From contig JAFVZR010000153.1 of the NCBI GenBank assembly GCA_017508065.1, positions 1-37,396 of the forward strand: a DNA stretch of 37,396 bases, written 5' to 3'. This stretch comes from Candidatus Methanomethylophilaceae archaeon. Lineage in GTDB: Archaea > Thermoplasmatota > Thermoplasmata > Methanomassiliicoccales > Methanomethylophilaceae. Under the pieces are notes generated by a model. It worked only from the letters and a program-made list of their open reading frames with translations, did not search any database and had not been told where the DNA came from. Both the position numbers and the translations under genes were made by a program. This document shows positions 1-7,256 of this stretch, piece after piece (position 1 is the stretch's first letter; the number at the start of each line of letters is the position of its first letter).

Positions 1-686
1 AGTAGTTCCTCATCCTCAGGGCCGATGACCCTCAATGCCGGGTCATATAGATTGAGGGTCTCGTCGTCGGAATCCACCCAAACACGGCAACCGCGTTTCA
101 TCATCATCCATGCGGACAACACTCCGCGATCCCCATCCACTCTCGCAAGCACACGACCCTGCGTGCCCATGGGGAGTCCGCCGGGGCAGGCGATGTACTC
201 ATCGAAGACGTAACCTTTGTTGTTCCTGATCTCGATGTAGAACGTCTTGTCAGGTGTGTTGAGGTTCACTGATATGCCCAGATGTTTGTTCTCGTTGAAT
301 ATGGCCGAACCTGCCTCACGGCCCACCATCTGACTGGTATAGGGGTGAGTGCCTTCACGTCTGGCTCTTACTGCGAAGGTCTGTCCTTCGGAGATCTTTC
401 CGCGTGAGAACTCCGCTGCGGTCCTACAGACGTCCTCCAGATCGGAGGTACAGGGTACCACAAGCGATACGGAAGCTATGCCGAACACTCTCCTGAGCGA
501 ACTGATGCACTTGTCTGGCTCATCGGTCTCGAAGAAAATCCTAGCATCTCCGAACGTCATCAATGCCTCCACATGGTCCCTTACGAACATGGAGAGGATG
601 TTCTCGCGGAGCTGTGTTTCGAAACGTCTGCGTACGGGAGTGCTCTTCAACCCGATCTCGCAGTATCTGACAAGTACTGTGGCCAC
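1..686 (-). CDS. ThiI-like THUMP protein with degenerate PP-loop (partial, 3' end beyond window)
   Basis: The 228 codons present read from a GTG at 686 and run off the left edge without a stop. The N-terminus (VLVRYCEIGLKSTPVRRRFE) and the PGGLPMGTQGRV segment at about 168-179 match the N-terminal ferredoxin-like plus THUMP part of ThiI, the enzyme that makes 4-thiouridine in tRNA using a PP-loop ATPase. The GTG start is preferred because a GGGAG ribosome site lies 4-5 nt upstream and the frame holds no ATG before the upstream TAG. Oddly, where ThiI has the PP-loop SGGxDSP this protein reads VDGDRGVL (about 183-190), although the following AWMMMKRG is kept. The ATP-activating motif is therefore missing. 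I infer a THUMP RNA-binding relative rather than an active sulfurtransferase; the rest of the gene cannot be seen. Confidence 0.75.
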   Translation of the reverse strand, partial: MATVLVRYCEIGLKSTPVRRRFETQLRENILSMFVRDHVEALMTFGDARIFFETDEPDKCISSLRRVFGIASVSLVVPCTSDLEDVCRTAAEFSRGKISEGQTFAVRARREGTHPYTSQMVGREAGSAIFNENKHLGISVNLNTPDKTFYIEIRNNKGYVFDEYIACPGGLPMGTQGRVLARVDGDRGVLSAWMMMKRGCRVWVDSDDETLNLYDPALRVIGPEDEEL

Positions 687-730
687 ACGACTCCCACGTA
701 TGCGAACGATATAACGATTCCGTCCAGATT

Positions 731-740
731 CCTATATACC
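731..740 (+). promoter_or_regulatory. TATA box for the TauE/SafE gene
   Basis: The palindromic sequence CCTATATACC sits about 25 nt before the ATG at 761, so the transcript is probably leaderless. Being palindromic, it could also serve the divergent ThiI-like gene, whose start is 45 nt to the left. Confidence 0.5.
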
Positions 741-760
741 TGTGCGACATTCCTTTGGTT

Positions 761-1576
761 ATGGAGCCCGTCATCATCATTGGCCTATTGATTCTGGGAG
801 TCGGTGCATCGTTCCTAGGTTCATTGTTCGGTATCGGTGGGGGCATCATATACATCCCGTTTCTGACGATCGTATTCGGTCTATCTCCATCGGAAGCCGC
901 TGCCATCAGTCTCATCGGAATTCTAGCGACATCTGCCGGTGCGGGTGCGTACTATGCGGAACATGGGATTTCGAACATACGTCTGGGTCTGTATCTGGAG
1001 ATCGGTACGACCATCGGTGCGATCGCGGGCGCCATAATATCCGCATATGTCGAGGATTGGTTCCTGTCCGTGTTCTTCATCGTGTTCATGCTGTTCAATG
1101 CCGCAAGGATGGCATTCGGTCACGGGAAGGATTGTGGCGATGAGGGGCCTGATCACGAATTCACCGTGTACGATCCCAAGTCCGGAAAGACTCTGGGTTA
1201 TGATCTGAAGAGGAAAGGGATCGGTTCCGCGACCTGTGTGGTCGCAGGTTTGTATTCGAGTATGACGGGTGTAGGCGGTGGCGTCATCAAAGTACCAGTG
1301 ATGAACAGCATCATGGGCGTACCAATGAAAGCCGCCACATCCACCAGCAGCTACATGATCGGAATAACCGCATTCAGCGGTTCCATCATCTATCTCATAA
1401 ACGGAACGATCCTATTGGACTACGCCGTCCTTGTCGCCATAGGTTCCTTCCTCGGTATGTTGGTGGGAACGCGCGTCTCCGCACATTTGGATACCAGCTC
1501 CATCAAGAAGTACTTCTCGATCGTCCTGGTCGCATCGGCCACGTCCGTTCTCCTCAAACTCATGGGGGTGCTCTGA
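761..1576 (+). CDS. TauE/SafE-family sulfite/sulfonate-type membrane permease
   Basis: A 271-residue polytopic membrane protein of the TauE/SafE (DUF81) family. It has two related halves, each opening with a glycine-rich helix: GSLFGIGGGIIYIPFL near the N-terminus and SSMTGVGGGVIKVPVM in the second half. A hydrophilic loop of about 40 residues containing HGHGKDCGDEGP-type charged sequence separates them. The family exports or imports small sulfur- or carbon-containing anions; the substrate cannot be told here. I start at ATG 761 rather than the in-frame TTG at 755 because the TATA box at 731-740 places the transcript start close to 761. The next gene begins directly after the stop and encodes the DUF1634 protein that commonly accompanies this family. 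Confidence 0.85.
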   Translation: MEPVIIIGLLILGVGASFLGSLFGIGGGIIYIPFLTIVFGLSPSEAAAISLIGILATSAGAGAYYAEHGISNIRLGLYLEIGTTIGAIAGAIISAYVEDWFLSVFFIVFMLFNAARMAFGHGKDCGDEGPDHEFTVYDPKSGKTLGYDLKRKGIGSATCVVAGLYSSMTGVGGGVIKVPVMNSIMGVPMKAATSTSSYMIGITAFSGSIIYLINGTILLDYAVLVAIGSFLGMLVGTRVSAHLDTSSIKKYFSIVLVASATSVLLKLMGVL

Positions 1577-1852
1577 ATGGATTTGGATAAGGCGACGGGT
1601 CGTGTTCTCAGATATGGGGTATATGTTTCGATCGTAGTGATGTCGATCGGGTTGTTCATCTCGTTATTCTGTAATTCGGTGGGTTCCGTGTTCCTCTATG
1701 CAGGTGTCGCAATCCTTGTGTTGACCCCGTTCTTCAGCATCATCGCATCCTCCTTGGCATTGTATTCGGAGAGGGATTTCAAATGGTTGCGCACCTCCAT
1801 GACTGTGTTGCTCATCACCATTGTCGGAATCCTTGTGGCATTATTCATCTGA
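1577..1852 (+). CDS. DUF1634 small membrane protein
   Basis: A 91-residue protein with three hydrophobic stretches (about 15-35, 39-60 and 72-91) joined by short charged loops. Its ATG immediately follows the stop of the TauE/SafE permease, so the two are almost certainly co-translated. The sequence matches the DUF1634 family, which occurs mainly as a partner of TauE/SafE permeases in archaea and bacteria. It is probably an accessory subunit of the transporter; its biochemical role is unknown. Confidence 0.75.
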   Translation: MDLDKATGRVLRYGVYVSIVVMSIGLFISLFCNSVGSVFLYAGVAILVLTPFFSIIASSLALYSERDFKWLRTSMTVLLITIVGILVALFI

Positions 1853-1903
1853 CACGATTCCTCGTCCAAACAGCCTAATAAAGTGGACGCGATACATTCT
1901 TTC

Positions 1904-2428
1904 ATGAAGAAATTGGAAGACTATGTGACCACAATTCCTGATTTTCCCAAGAAAGGGATCATGTTCAGGGATGTGACCACGATCATCCAGGACAAGGATG
2001 GTTTCAGGATGGCGATCGATGGACTCTCCAATCTTTTGAAGGGTGTAGATTACGATCTCATCGCAGCATCCGAATCGAGAGGTTTCATCTTCGGATCGCC
2101 GATCGCATACAGGGAGGATAAGGGACTCATCCTTTTCAGAAAGAAAGGCAAGCTTCCAAGAGAGGTGTATTCTCAGGAATACGATCTCGAATACGGTACC
2201 GCAACACTGGAAGTCCACGTGGATTCGATCAAACCCGGCGATCGTGTCGTGATCGTGGATGATCTCATCGCCACAGGCGGTACCACCGAGGCCATCATCA
2301 AGCTCATCGAGAGGATGGGCGGTATCGTGGTGAAGGTCGTATTCGTAATGGAGCTCATGGGTCTTAAGGGAAGGGAGTACCTTTCCGGATATGATGTGGA
2401 CTCATTGATCCAGTACGAAGGAATCTAA
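1904..2428 (+). CDS. apt: Adenine phosphoribosyltransferase
   Basis: A 174-residue type I phosphoribosyltransferase that converts adenine and PRPP to AMP in purine salvage. The N-terminal block DFPKKGIMFRDVTTII is the Apt signature, ESRGFIFGSPIA lies in the middle, and the PRPP loop VVIVDDLIATGGTT is at about 118-131. Length is typical. The ATG at 1904 gives the canonical MKKLEDYV start; an upstream in-frame GTG at 1883 is less likely. A weak AT-rich element (CCTAATAAAG, about 1873-1882) lies 25 nt before this ATG and could be its own promoter. A second purine phosphoribosyltransferase (Hpt) is at 14782-15339. Confidence 0.93.
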   Translation: MKKLEDYVTTIPDFPKKGIMFRDVTTIIQDKDGFRMAIDGLSNLLKGVDYDLIAASESRGFIFGSPIAYREDKGLILFRKKGKLPREVYSQEYDLEYGTATLEVHVDSIKPGDRVVIVDDLIATGGTTEAIIKLIERMGGIVVKVVFVMELMGLKGREYLSGYDVDSLIQYEGI

Positions 2429-2449
2429 ATCCATGTCTGGAGGGGATCG

Positions 2450-3031
2450 ATGGATCTGACAGCATTCATGCTGGACATCTTCGGGCCATACGGTGAGCCC
2501 GGGGTCGTCCTCATGGTCTTCCTCGCATTCCTGTTGGATGCGACATTGATCCCATTCCTTCCAGAGATCTTCATCATTCTAGGGTTCTCGTACAATCCAG
2601 AACCATATTTTGCTGTAGTACTGGTGACAGTATCGATATTGGCAGAGGTCCTTGGCAATTGTGTGCTGTATCTTATTGTCAAGAGGATACATGTCCCTAA
2701 AAGGATCAGATCCATTGCCAACAAGTACATCGGTATTCTGCTTGTGAACGATGAAAGGATTCTGCTGATCAACAGGATCGCACCGATGGTTCCCTATTCG
2801 GGGGCATTCATTGCGATGATGGACAATTGGAAGCTCTCCCGTGCCTTGTTCTATGTCGCACTCGGGTGCGTATTGAAGTATGGATTGATCCTTTCCATGA
2901 GTTCGGTCTTTTACGCGTACTTCTCCAGCAACATGGCCTCTATCATGATGATCGTGTTCGTCATCATCATTTTAGCTATCAGTCTGGCTCTATCGTATCT
3001 ACGCAAAAAGAGAGCCTTCGGTGATGAGTGA
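2450..3031 (+). CDS. DedA/VTT-domain-like integral membrane protein
   Basis: A 193-residue protein with about five hydrophobic segments. LIPFLPEIFIILGF near the N-terminus followed by a glycine-less GNCVLYLIVKR helix, and a second block RIAPMVPYSGAFIAMM, resemble the re-entrant loop and helix arrangement of VTT (SNARE-associated/DedA, YqaA-like) proteins, which are implicated in lipid scrambling and membrane homeostasis. A strong ribosome site (GGAGGGG) precedes the ATG, and the gap from apt is only 21 nt, so the two are probably co-transcribed. The subfamily assignment is uncertain; a small multidrug-export-like family is the main alternative. Confidence 0.6.
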   Translation: MDLTAFMLDIFGPYGEPGVVLMVFLAFLLDATLIPFLPEIFIILGFSYNPEPYFAVVLVTVSILAEVLGNCVLYLIVKRIHVPKRIRSIANKYIGILLVNDERILLINRIAPMVPYSGAFIAMMDNWKLSRALFYVALGCVLKYGLILSMSSVFYAYFSSNMASIMMIVFVIIILAISLALSYLRKKRAFGDE

Positions 3032-3047
3032 TGAGTTGGAAAAGTAG

Positions 3048-3131
3048 TGCAAGGGAAGGGATTCGAACCCTCGAACGACTAACGACTAGACCCTGAATCT
3101 AGCACCTTTGGCCAAGCTCGGTAACCCTTGC
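3048..3131 (-). tRNA. tRNA-Leu (anticodon CAG)
   Basis: Acceptor strands GCAAGGG and CCCTTGC pair fully. The anticodon stem CTAGA/TCTAG encloses loop TTCAGGG with anticodon CAG. A long class II variable arm follows and the T-arm GAGGG-TTCGAAT-CCCTT is perfect. The discriminator is A at 3048. No intron is present and the 3' CCA is not encoded, unlike in the other two tRNAs of the window. Confidence 0.95.
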
Positions 3132-3155
3132 GTATGAATTCCCACAGACAATAAT

Positions 3156-3166
3156 CCTATAAAAGG
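3156..3166 (-). promoter_or_regulatory. TATA box for tRNA-Leu
   Basis: On the minus strand this reads CCTTTTATAGG, centred about 28 nt before the tRNA 5' end at 3131, the usual archaeal distance. Confidence 0.55.
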
Positions 3167-3283
3167 GTATCTCGGACCACCATATGTTGGCTGGACGTAC
3201 GTACATGTGCACCATGGATCCGGTATACACAATCTTGAAAATGATGGTTAAATGAAAGGAGTTTGTTAGAACAGATCGGCCGA

Positions 3284-3502
3284 TTAGGCCTTCATGATCT
3301 TCATCCAACCGGCGGACTCGTAAACGGAGAGCCCCCTCTTCTCGAGGATTGCCTCGAACTCGTCCCAGTCGATGACATCAAGTCTGTTGTTGTTTCCCTT
3401 GGTGAACTGGATTCCCTCGGTTCCCTTGACCTTTCCGGGCTTGAGTCCTTTCTTTTCCGCAATAATCTTAGCCTTGGAGAATTCAATCTTTTCCATTGCC
3501 AT
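3284..3502 (-). CDS. Small charged protein of unknown function (72 aa)
   Basis: I do not recognise this family. The protein is rich in Lys and Glu, with a Lys/Gly-rich segment (KKGLKPGKVKGTEGIQFTKG) followed by WDEFEAILEKRGLSVYESAGWMKIM, which looks like a small alpha/beta fold with two tryptophans near the C-terminus. It has no cysteines or membrane segment. An in-frame ATG exists at 3532, but an AGAGGG ribosome site about 6 nt upstream supports the ATG at 3502. It stands alone between tRNA-Leu and the divergent phosphohexomutase-like gene, with a strong TATA element (about 3552-3560). The isolated strong promoter and the favourable codons suggest a real, well-expressed protein. Confidence 0.75.
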   Translation of the reverse strand: MAMEKIEFSKAKIIAEKKGLKPGKVKGTEGIQFTKGNNNRLDVIDWDEFEAILEKRGLSVYESAGWMKIMKA

Positions 3503-3551
3503 GTTTTTCCCTCTGAATCGCTTTCGCGACATCTACTTAATTCATATGTAC

Positions 3552-3560
3552 AATATATAA
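3552..3560 (-). promoter_or_regulatory. TATA box for the 72-aa protein
   Basis: On the minus strand TTATATATTG lies in a very A+T-rich stretch. It would set the transcript start near 3530, leaving a leader of about 30 nt that contains the AGAGGG ribosome site. Confidence 0.5.
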
Positions 3561-3769
3561 TACTTTTTAAAAACTCAATTATGCCAGTATTAGTCTGGCC
3601 GATTCTAAATTGCTACATTTTTTGTCATTTGTTGGATAATATATCCATCCTATCATTCGGTTATCGACTAATGGCCAGCCCATGTCTGTCCACGTATTTC
3701 AGAAGAAACGCGAATATTTACACATCAAAGTCTACCCAGGTGTCTGGAATTGAGCCAACCTTTATATTT

Positions 3770-3779
3770 ACGACTGTAT
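3770..3779 (+). promoter_or_regulatory. TATA box for the phosphohexomutase-like gene
   Basis: CTTTATATTT about 20-25 nt before the ATG at 3795 with no ribosome site between, suggesting a leaderless or very short leader transcript. The rest of 3503-3794 is A+T-rich and shows no gene. Confidence 0.55.
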
Positions 3780-3794
3780 CATCGCGTATTGGAT

Positions 3795-5195
3795 ATGAGC
3801 GTTACAAAAGACCCCAGAGATTCACTGAGAATCAACCTACAGGTCGAGGATGCATTGAAGATCGGAAAGCTCCTCGGATCACAGTATGATGCGGTCGCAC
3901 TGTGTCGCGACGGTCATCGCAGTTCTCAGATGATCGAGCAGGCGCTCATCTCTGGAATCCTCTCCACTGGTGGCAATGTGTATCTCGCAGGCGAATGTCC
4001 TGCGCCCGCTATGCCCTATGCACGTTCCGGTTGTGATTGTTATGTGACCATTGCAGCCGATGACAGGGAGAAGATGGGCGGCATCATCATCCATAACCCA
4101 GATGGGTCATACTTCGATGAGATGAAGATCCATTCCATGTTCTCCAAGGAGGGAAGGATCCTATACCCCGAATACGACGGTATCGGTGAAGTGCACAAAC
4201 TTTACGGCATATACAACAGGTACGTCGAAGAGGTATGCAAGAACGTCATGAAGGCAGATACACAGGTCGTTTTGGACGGAACACACGTTGGACCTACCAG
4301 GTTGGCCTCCACCATACTGAGGGAATGCGAGACCGACGTCCTTGTCTTCAATAGGTCCAGGGTCACCTCCGTGATGTCCATCTCCGAATATTCCAGCAGC
4401 GATCTGGAGAATGTGATGAAATCCTATCCCGGTTCCATCGCCGCTTCCTTGAGCAACGATGGCAGCAGGATCCTGGTTTTCGATGAGACTGGAAAACCGG
4501 TCAACAATTGGGCATTGGCCGCATTGTTGGTTAAGATCCTCCGTCCGACACAGATCATCGCACCCGTTGACGTATCCCTCGCAGTGACGGACCTGTTCGA
4601 TAATAGGGACAAAGGTGTCGATGACGATATCGAAGGTATCGGTAACGTCATCAAGGTCAACCGTAACATCAAGCGCATCGTGGACTATATGCACGAGAAG
4701 AACAGTCAGGCCGGAACGGACCATCTGAACGATCAGGTCCAGTTCGGTATGGATTCAAAGGGTCGTTTCGTTTTTCCCAACCTGTCATACACGCCCGACG
4801 GAATCTTCGCTTTGGCATTGTTGGCGGAGTATGCATCCGAGAACAACATCTCCGAAGCGGTCAAGGCATTCGCGATAAAGGACATAACGAACGAATACGA
4901 CGTTCCCGGAGAGGCGAGATACTATGTTGTTAGGAAGGATATGTTCGTCAACATCTCCGAGGAGAAATTCATCTCGCGCATGATGGACGAGGTCCTTGCA
5001 CTGGGTGACAGATCGATATTCCCCGTGATCATGGACGGAATCAGGTTGGAGTTCGAGGACGGTTGGATGTACTTCGATTTCGATGCCGAGAACCAGTCTG
5101 TCCACATATCCTGTGAGGCAAGGGACAAGGCGTATGTCGTAAGTCTCTTGGATATGGCCATCAGTTTCGTCGAGACGGTCACATCACTTGACTGA
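3795..5195 (+). CDS. Phosphohexomutase-fold protein (PMM/PGM/GlmM-like) with degenerate active site
   Basis: The 466 residues follow the four-domain alpha-D-phosphohexomutase layout: an N-terminal CRDGHRSS (37-44, usually DGR.SS), SRILVFDETGKPVNNWALAALL (224-245) of domain 2, and the domain 3 segment PDGIFALALLAEYA (334-347). The catalytic elements are not conserved. The phosphoserine loop TASHNP is replaced by TIAADD (85-90), the metal loop DGDADR by SNDGSR (220-225), the sugar loop GExSGH by GMDSKGR (318-324), and the C-terminal phosphate loop RxSGTEP is not recognisable. I infer a non-catalytic or repurposed homologue. The convergent JAMM gene overlaps its last 17 nt. The start is set by the TATA box; a longer in-frame start at 3750 lies upstream of that box. 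Confidence 0.8.
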   Translation: MSVTKDPRDSLRINLQVEDALKIGKLLGSQYDAVALCRDGHRSSQMIEQALISGILSTGGNVYLAGECPAPAMPYARSGCDCYVTIAADDREKMGGIIIHNPDGSYFDEMKIHSMFSKEGRILYPEYDGIGEVHKLYGIYNRYVEEVCKNVMKADTQVVLDGTHVGPTRLASTILRECETDVLVFNRSRVTSVMSISEYSSSDLENVMKSYPGSIAASLSNDGSRILVFDETGKPVNNWALAALLVKILRPTQIIAPVDVSLAVTDLFDNRDKGVDDDIEGIGNVIKVNRNIKRIVDYMHEKNSQAGTDHLNDQVQFGMDSKGRFVFPNLSYTPDGIFALALLAEYASENNISEAVKAFAIKDITNEYDVPGEARYYVVRKDMFVNISEEKFISRMMDEVLALGDRSIFPVIMDGIRLEFEDGWMYFDFDAENQSVHISCEARDKAYVVSLLDMAISFVETVTSLD

Positions 5196-5562
5196 CGACC
5201 TCCAGTTCCACCTCTTCCCCCAGTGAGTTGTACAACTTCCAACTCGTTCTATCGAATGGCATACATGTTATCAGGTGGAATCCTCCCATATTGCGGAACA
5301 GGTCCAGATCCGCGTCGGATGCCATGTTGCAGTAGTCCGGATGGGAATGGGCAGTGCCTACGATGTTGCAGTTCGCAGGGGCCATCCATAGGTTGAGGAA
5401 ACTGTGCTCGTCCCCATACACGGTGCCGGGCAGCATCACCATCTCGCATATCACCCCGTCCTCTGCCGACAGTGTGCAAAGGAACTCATCCGGATACACG
5501 GATTTGGCACTCTCGTTGATGTCATCGATCAGATCGATGTCTATGGCGTGGATCCTCATCAT
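5179..5562 (-). CDS. JAMM/MPN+ metalloprotease-like protein
   Basis: A 127-residue stand-alone JAMM domain. The zinc motif is complete: E26 in PDEFLCTL, then H72-S-H74-P, seven residues to S82, and D85, giving the H-x-H-x7-S-x2-D pattern of catalytically competent JAMM isopeptidases. Related archaeal proteins remove ubiquitin-like SAMP modifiers; others are of unknown function. Its ATG at 5562 overlaps the stop of the NADP phosphatase/NAD kinase (ATGA), so translation is coupled; ATG 5559 is an alternative. Substrate and role are unknown. The 3' end overlaps the convergent phosphohexomutase-like gene by 17 nt. Confidence 0.85.
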   Translation of the reverse strand: MMRIHAIDIDLIDDINESAKSVYPDEFLCTLSAEDGVICEMVMLPGTVYGDEHSFLNLWMAPANCNIVGTAHSHPDYCNMASDADLDLFRNMGGFHLITCMPFDRTSWKLYNSLGEEVELEVVSQVM

Positions 5563-7178
5563 ATCGTTCCAGAGAGCTTGTTCCTGACCCTGTCGTAGAA
5601 GTCGAAGTCCATCGATATCAACCTGGTGTACTTCGGTGAAAGGGTGAGTTCTATCTTGGTTCCTCCGGGGATAGGGATCTCGCTCTGACCATCGATGATG
5701 AGCAGGCAGTCCTTTTCCAACATGGTGGGCTCTATCGTCACCTTGGATGTGGTCGGTAGGATCAGAGGTCTGGACGAATACCTGAATGCAGCCATCGGTG
5801 TCAGGATCCAAGCGTTGTCGACACGCGGGTCCATGATGGGTGCCCCGAGACTCATGGAGTAGCTTGTGGAACCGGTCACGGTGGACATTAGGTATCCGTC
5901 CGCCTTGACCTCCGTGAGGAGCGAATCATCGATGTACACCCTGAAGGAACGGATCTTCGCAACAGAATCGGTATGGATCATAGCCTCATTGATGGCATCC
6001 CCGAGGACCTTACCGTTACATGTGACGCGGATCATCCCTCTTCTGTCGACAGTGTATTCGCCTCTCCTGAGACGTTCTATGCCCTCATCGATCCTGTCAC
6101 GTTCCACCGCTGTGAGGAATCCTACACTACCGACATTGATACCGATGATCTTGGACGATGTGTTGTGTGTGGCCCTCAGAAGGGTACCGTCGCCTCCAAG
6201 CACGATCACCGTATCCACCTTCATCTCTGAAAGGGGTTGGCCCTCGACACCGAGGAGTTTGGCCAATTCGGAATCGACGATGTATCTGTCGTCCTCCAGA
6301 CACGATATCACGTGACGTGCGATGTCCGCCACACCCTCTATGTTGCAGTTGGCATAGACCCCGTACGTCTGTTTGCGGACGCAGTCATGGCTGCATTCTC
6401 CCCTCATGATGTAGTCGAACACCCTCTTACTGGATGTTGCGAGGAAATTGCTCCTCATCTCGAGGTTCACAGGGAGGTCCAGGATGTTTCCGTCAAGGTC
6501 GTATATCTCCCCTCCCGCCTCTCTGAGTATGAGGGCACTGGCCGCGATGTCCACCACGCGGATCGAGTGAGTATAGTTCTCGATGTTGACGAGGAAACCG
6601 TCCGCCATACCCTGTGCCACAAGGCACATCTCCAGGGACGTGCAACCGAAGGAACGGGTTGCTCTGACGCGTTTGACCACATCGTACGATGTGGGGTTGG
6701 AGTGCGCTCCGATGTAGATCATCATGATGATGTTCTCGGGATCGTATCCTTCCTTCACACGGATCCTTTCGCCGTTGTAGAATGCGCCCTTGTACTTCTC
6801 GGCCCGATACTCATCGCCGGTGGCAAGGTTCCTCAGATATGCGGTATGCACATCGTTCATGGTGCCTGTGGTGACCGCCAACGATATGGTGTAGTACGGG
6901 ACGCCGAGTTCGGCATTCCTGGATCCATCGATGGGGTCGAGGATGAGTGTGTCCATCGCACCGTTGTCAACGAAACCGATCTCTTCGCTCAGGACGTTGA
7001 GCGGGACGTTGTTGGAGTTGATGTACATCAGAACAGCGTTCTCTGCCACCTTATCGATCTCGGATGTAGGTGTTCCATCAGCTCCCATGCAGAGCACCGC
7101 TCCCCTCTCCTCTATGGACGGGATCAGGTTGACCGCATTCTGCACCGCATCGGCAATCGCCACAAGGGTATCCATCAT
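5559..7178 (-). CDS. Bifunctional NADP phosphatase / NAD kinase (IMPase-NADK fusion)
   Basis: A 539-residue fusion. Residues 1 to about 255 form an inositol-monophosphatase/archaeal FBPase-type phosphatase with the metal motif DPIDGS (81-86), upstream acidic EE (65-66) and the second motif VVDIAASA (208-215). Residues about 270-539 form an NAD kinase with GGDGT (328-332) and the NE pair (396-397) that binds NAD ribose. The same architecture in Methanocaldococcus jannaschii (MJ0917) has both activities, NADP 2'-phosphate removal and NAD phosphorylation, so this protein probably balances NAD(H) and NADP(H). It starts at ATG 7178 after a GGTGA site and a TATA-like CTATAACG (about 7199-7206), and is coupled to the downstream JAMM gene. 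Confidence 0.92.
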   Translation of the reverse strand: MMDTLVAIADAVQNAVNLIPSIEERGAVLCMGADGTPTSEIDKVAENAVLMYINSNNVPLNVLSEEIGFVDNGAMDTLILDPIDGSRNAELGVPYYTISLAVTTGTMNDVHTAYLRNLATGDEYRAEKYKGAFYNGERIRVKEGYDPENIIMMIYIGAHSNPTSYDVVKRVRATRSFGCTSLEMCLVAQGMADGFLVNIENYTHSIRVVDIAASALILREAGGEIYDLDGNILDLPVNLEMRSNFLATSSKRVFDYIMRGECSHDCVRKQTYGVYANCNIEGVADIARHVISCLEDDRYIVDSELAKLLGVEGQPLSEMKVDTVIVLGGDGTLLRATHNTSSKIIGINVGSVGFLTAVERDRIDEGIERLRRGEYTVDRRGMIRVTCNGKVLGDAINEAMIHTDSVAKIRSFRVYIDDSLLTEVKADGYLMSTVTGSTSYSMSLGAPIMDPRVDNAWILTPMAAFRYSSRPLILPTTSKVTIEPTMLEKDCLLIIDGQSEIPIPGGTKIELTLSPKYTRLISMDFDFYDRVRNKLSGTI

Positions 7179-7226
7179 GATGTCACCGTAGCGTTTCCAT
7201 CGTTATAGGCATTTGTGACAGTCAAC

Positions 7227-7236
7227 GTAAAATATG
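7227..7236 (+). promoter_or_regulatory. TATA box for the fibrillarin-Nudix gene
   Basis: GTAAAATATG lies about 25 nt before ATG 7257 with no ribosome site between, consistent with leaderless transcription. The divergent NAD kinase promoter shares this 78-nt gap. Confidence 0.45.
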
Positions 7237-7256
7237 GATGTTGGATTCGATACGTC

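Noticed and set aside
541-915. Open frame on the minus strand across the ThiI-like/TauE gap
   Set aside because: It conflicts with the better supported ThiI-like frame and with the TauE gene, and its translation is unlike any protein.
6237-7208. Open frame of 323 codons opposite the NADP phosphatase/NAD kinase
   Set aside because: His/Val/Asp-rich shadow sequence; the minus-strand fusion explains the region with conserved motifs.
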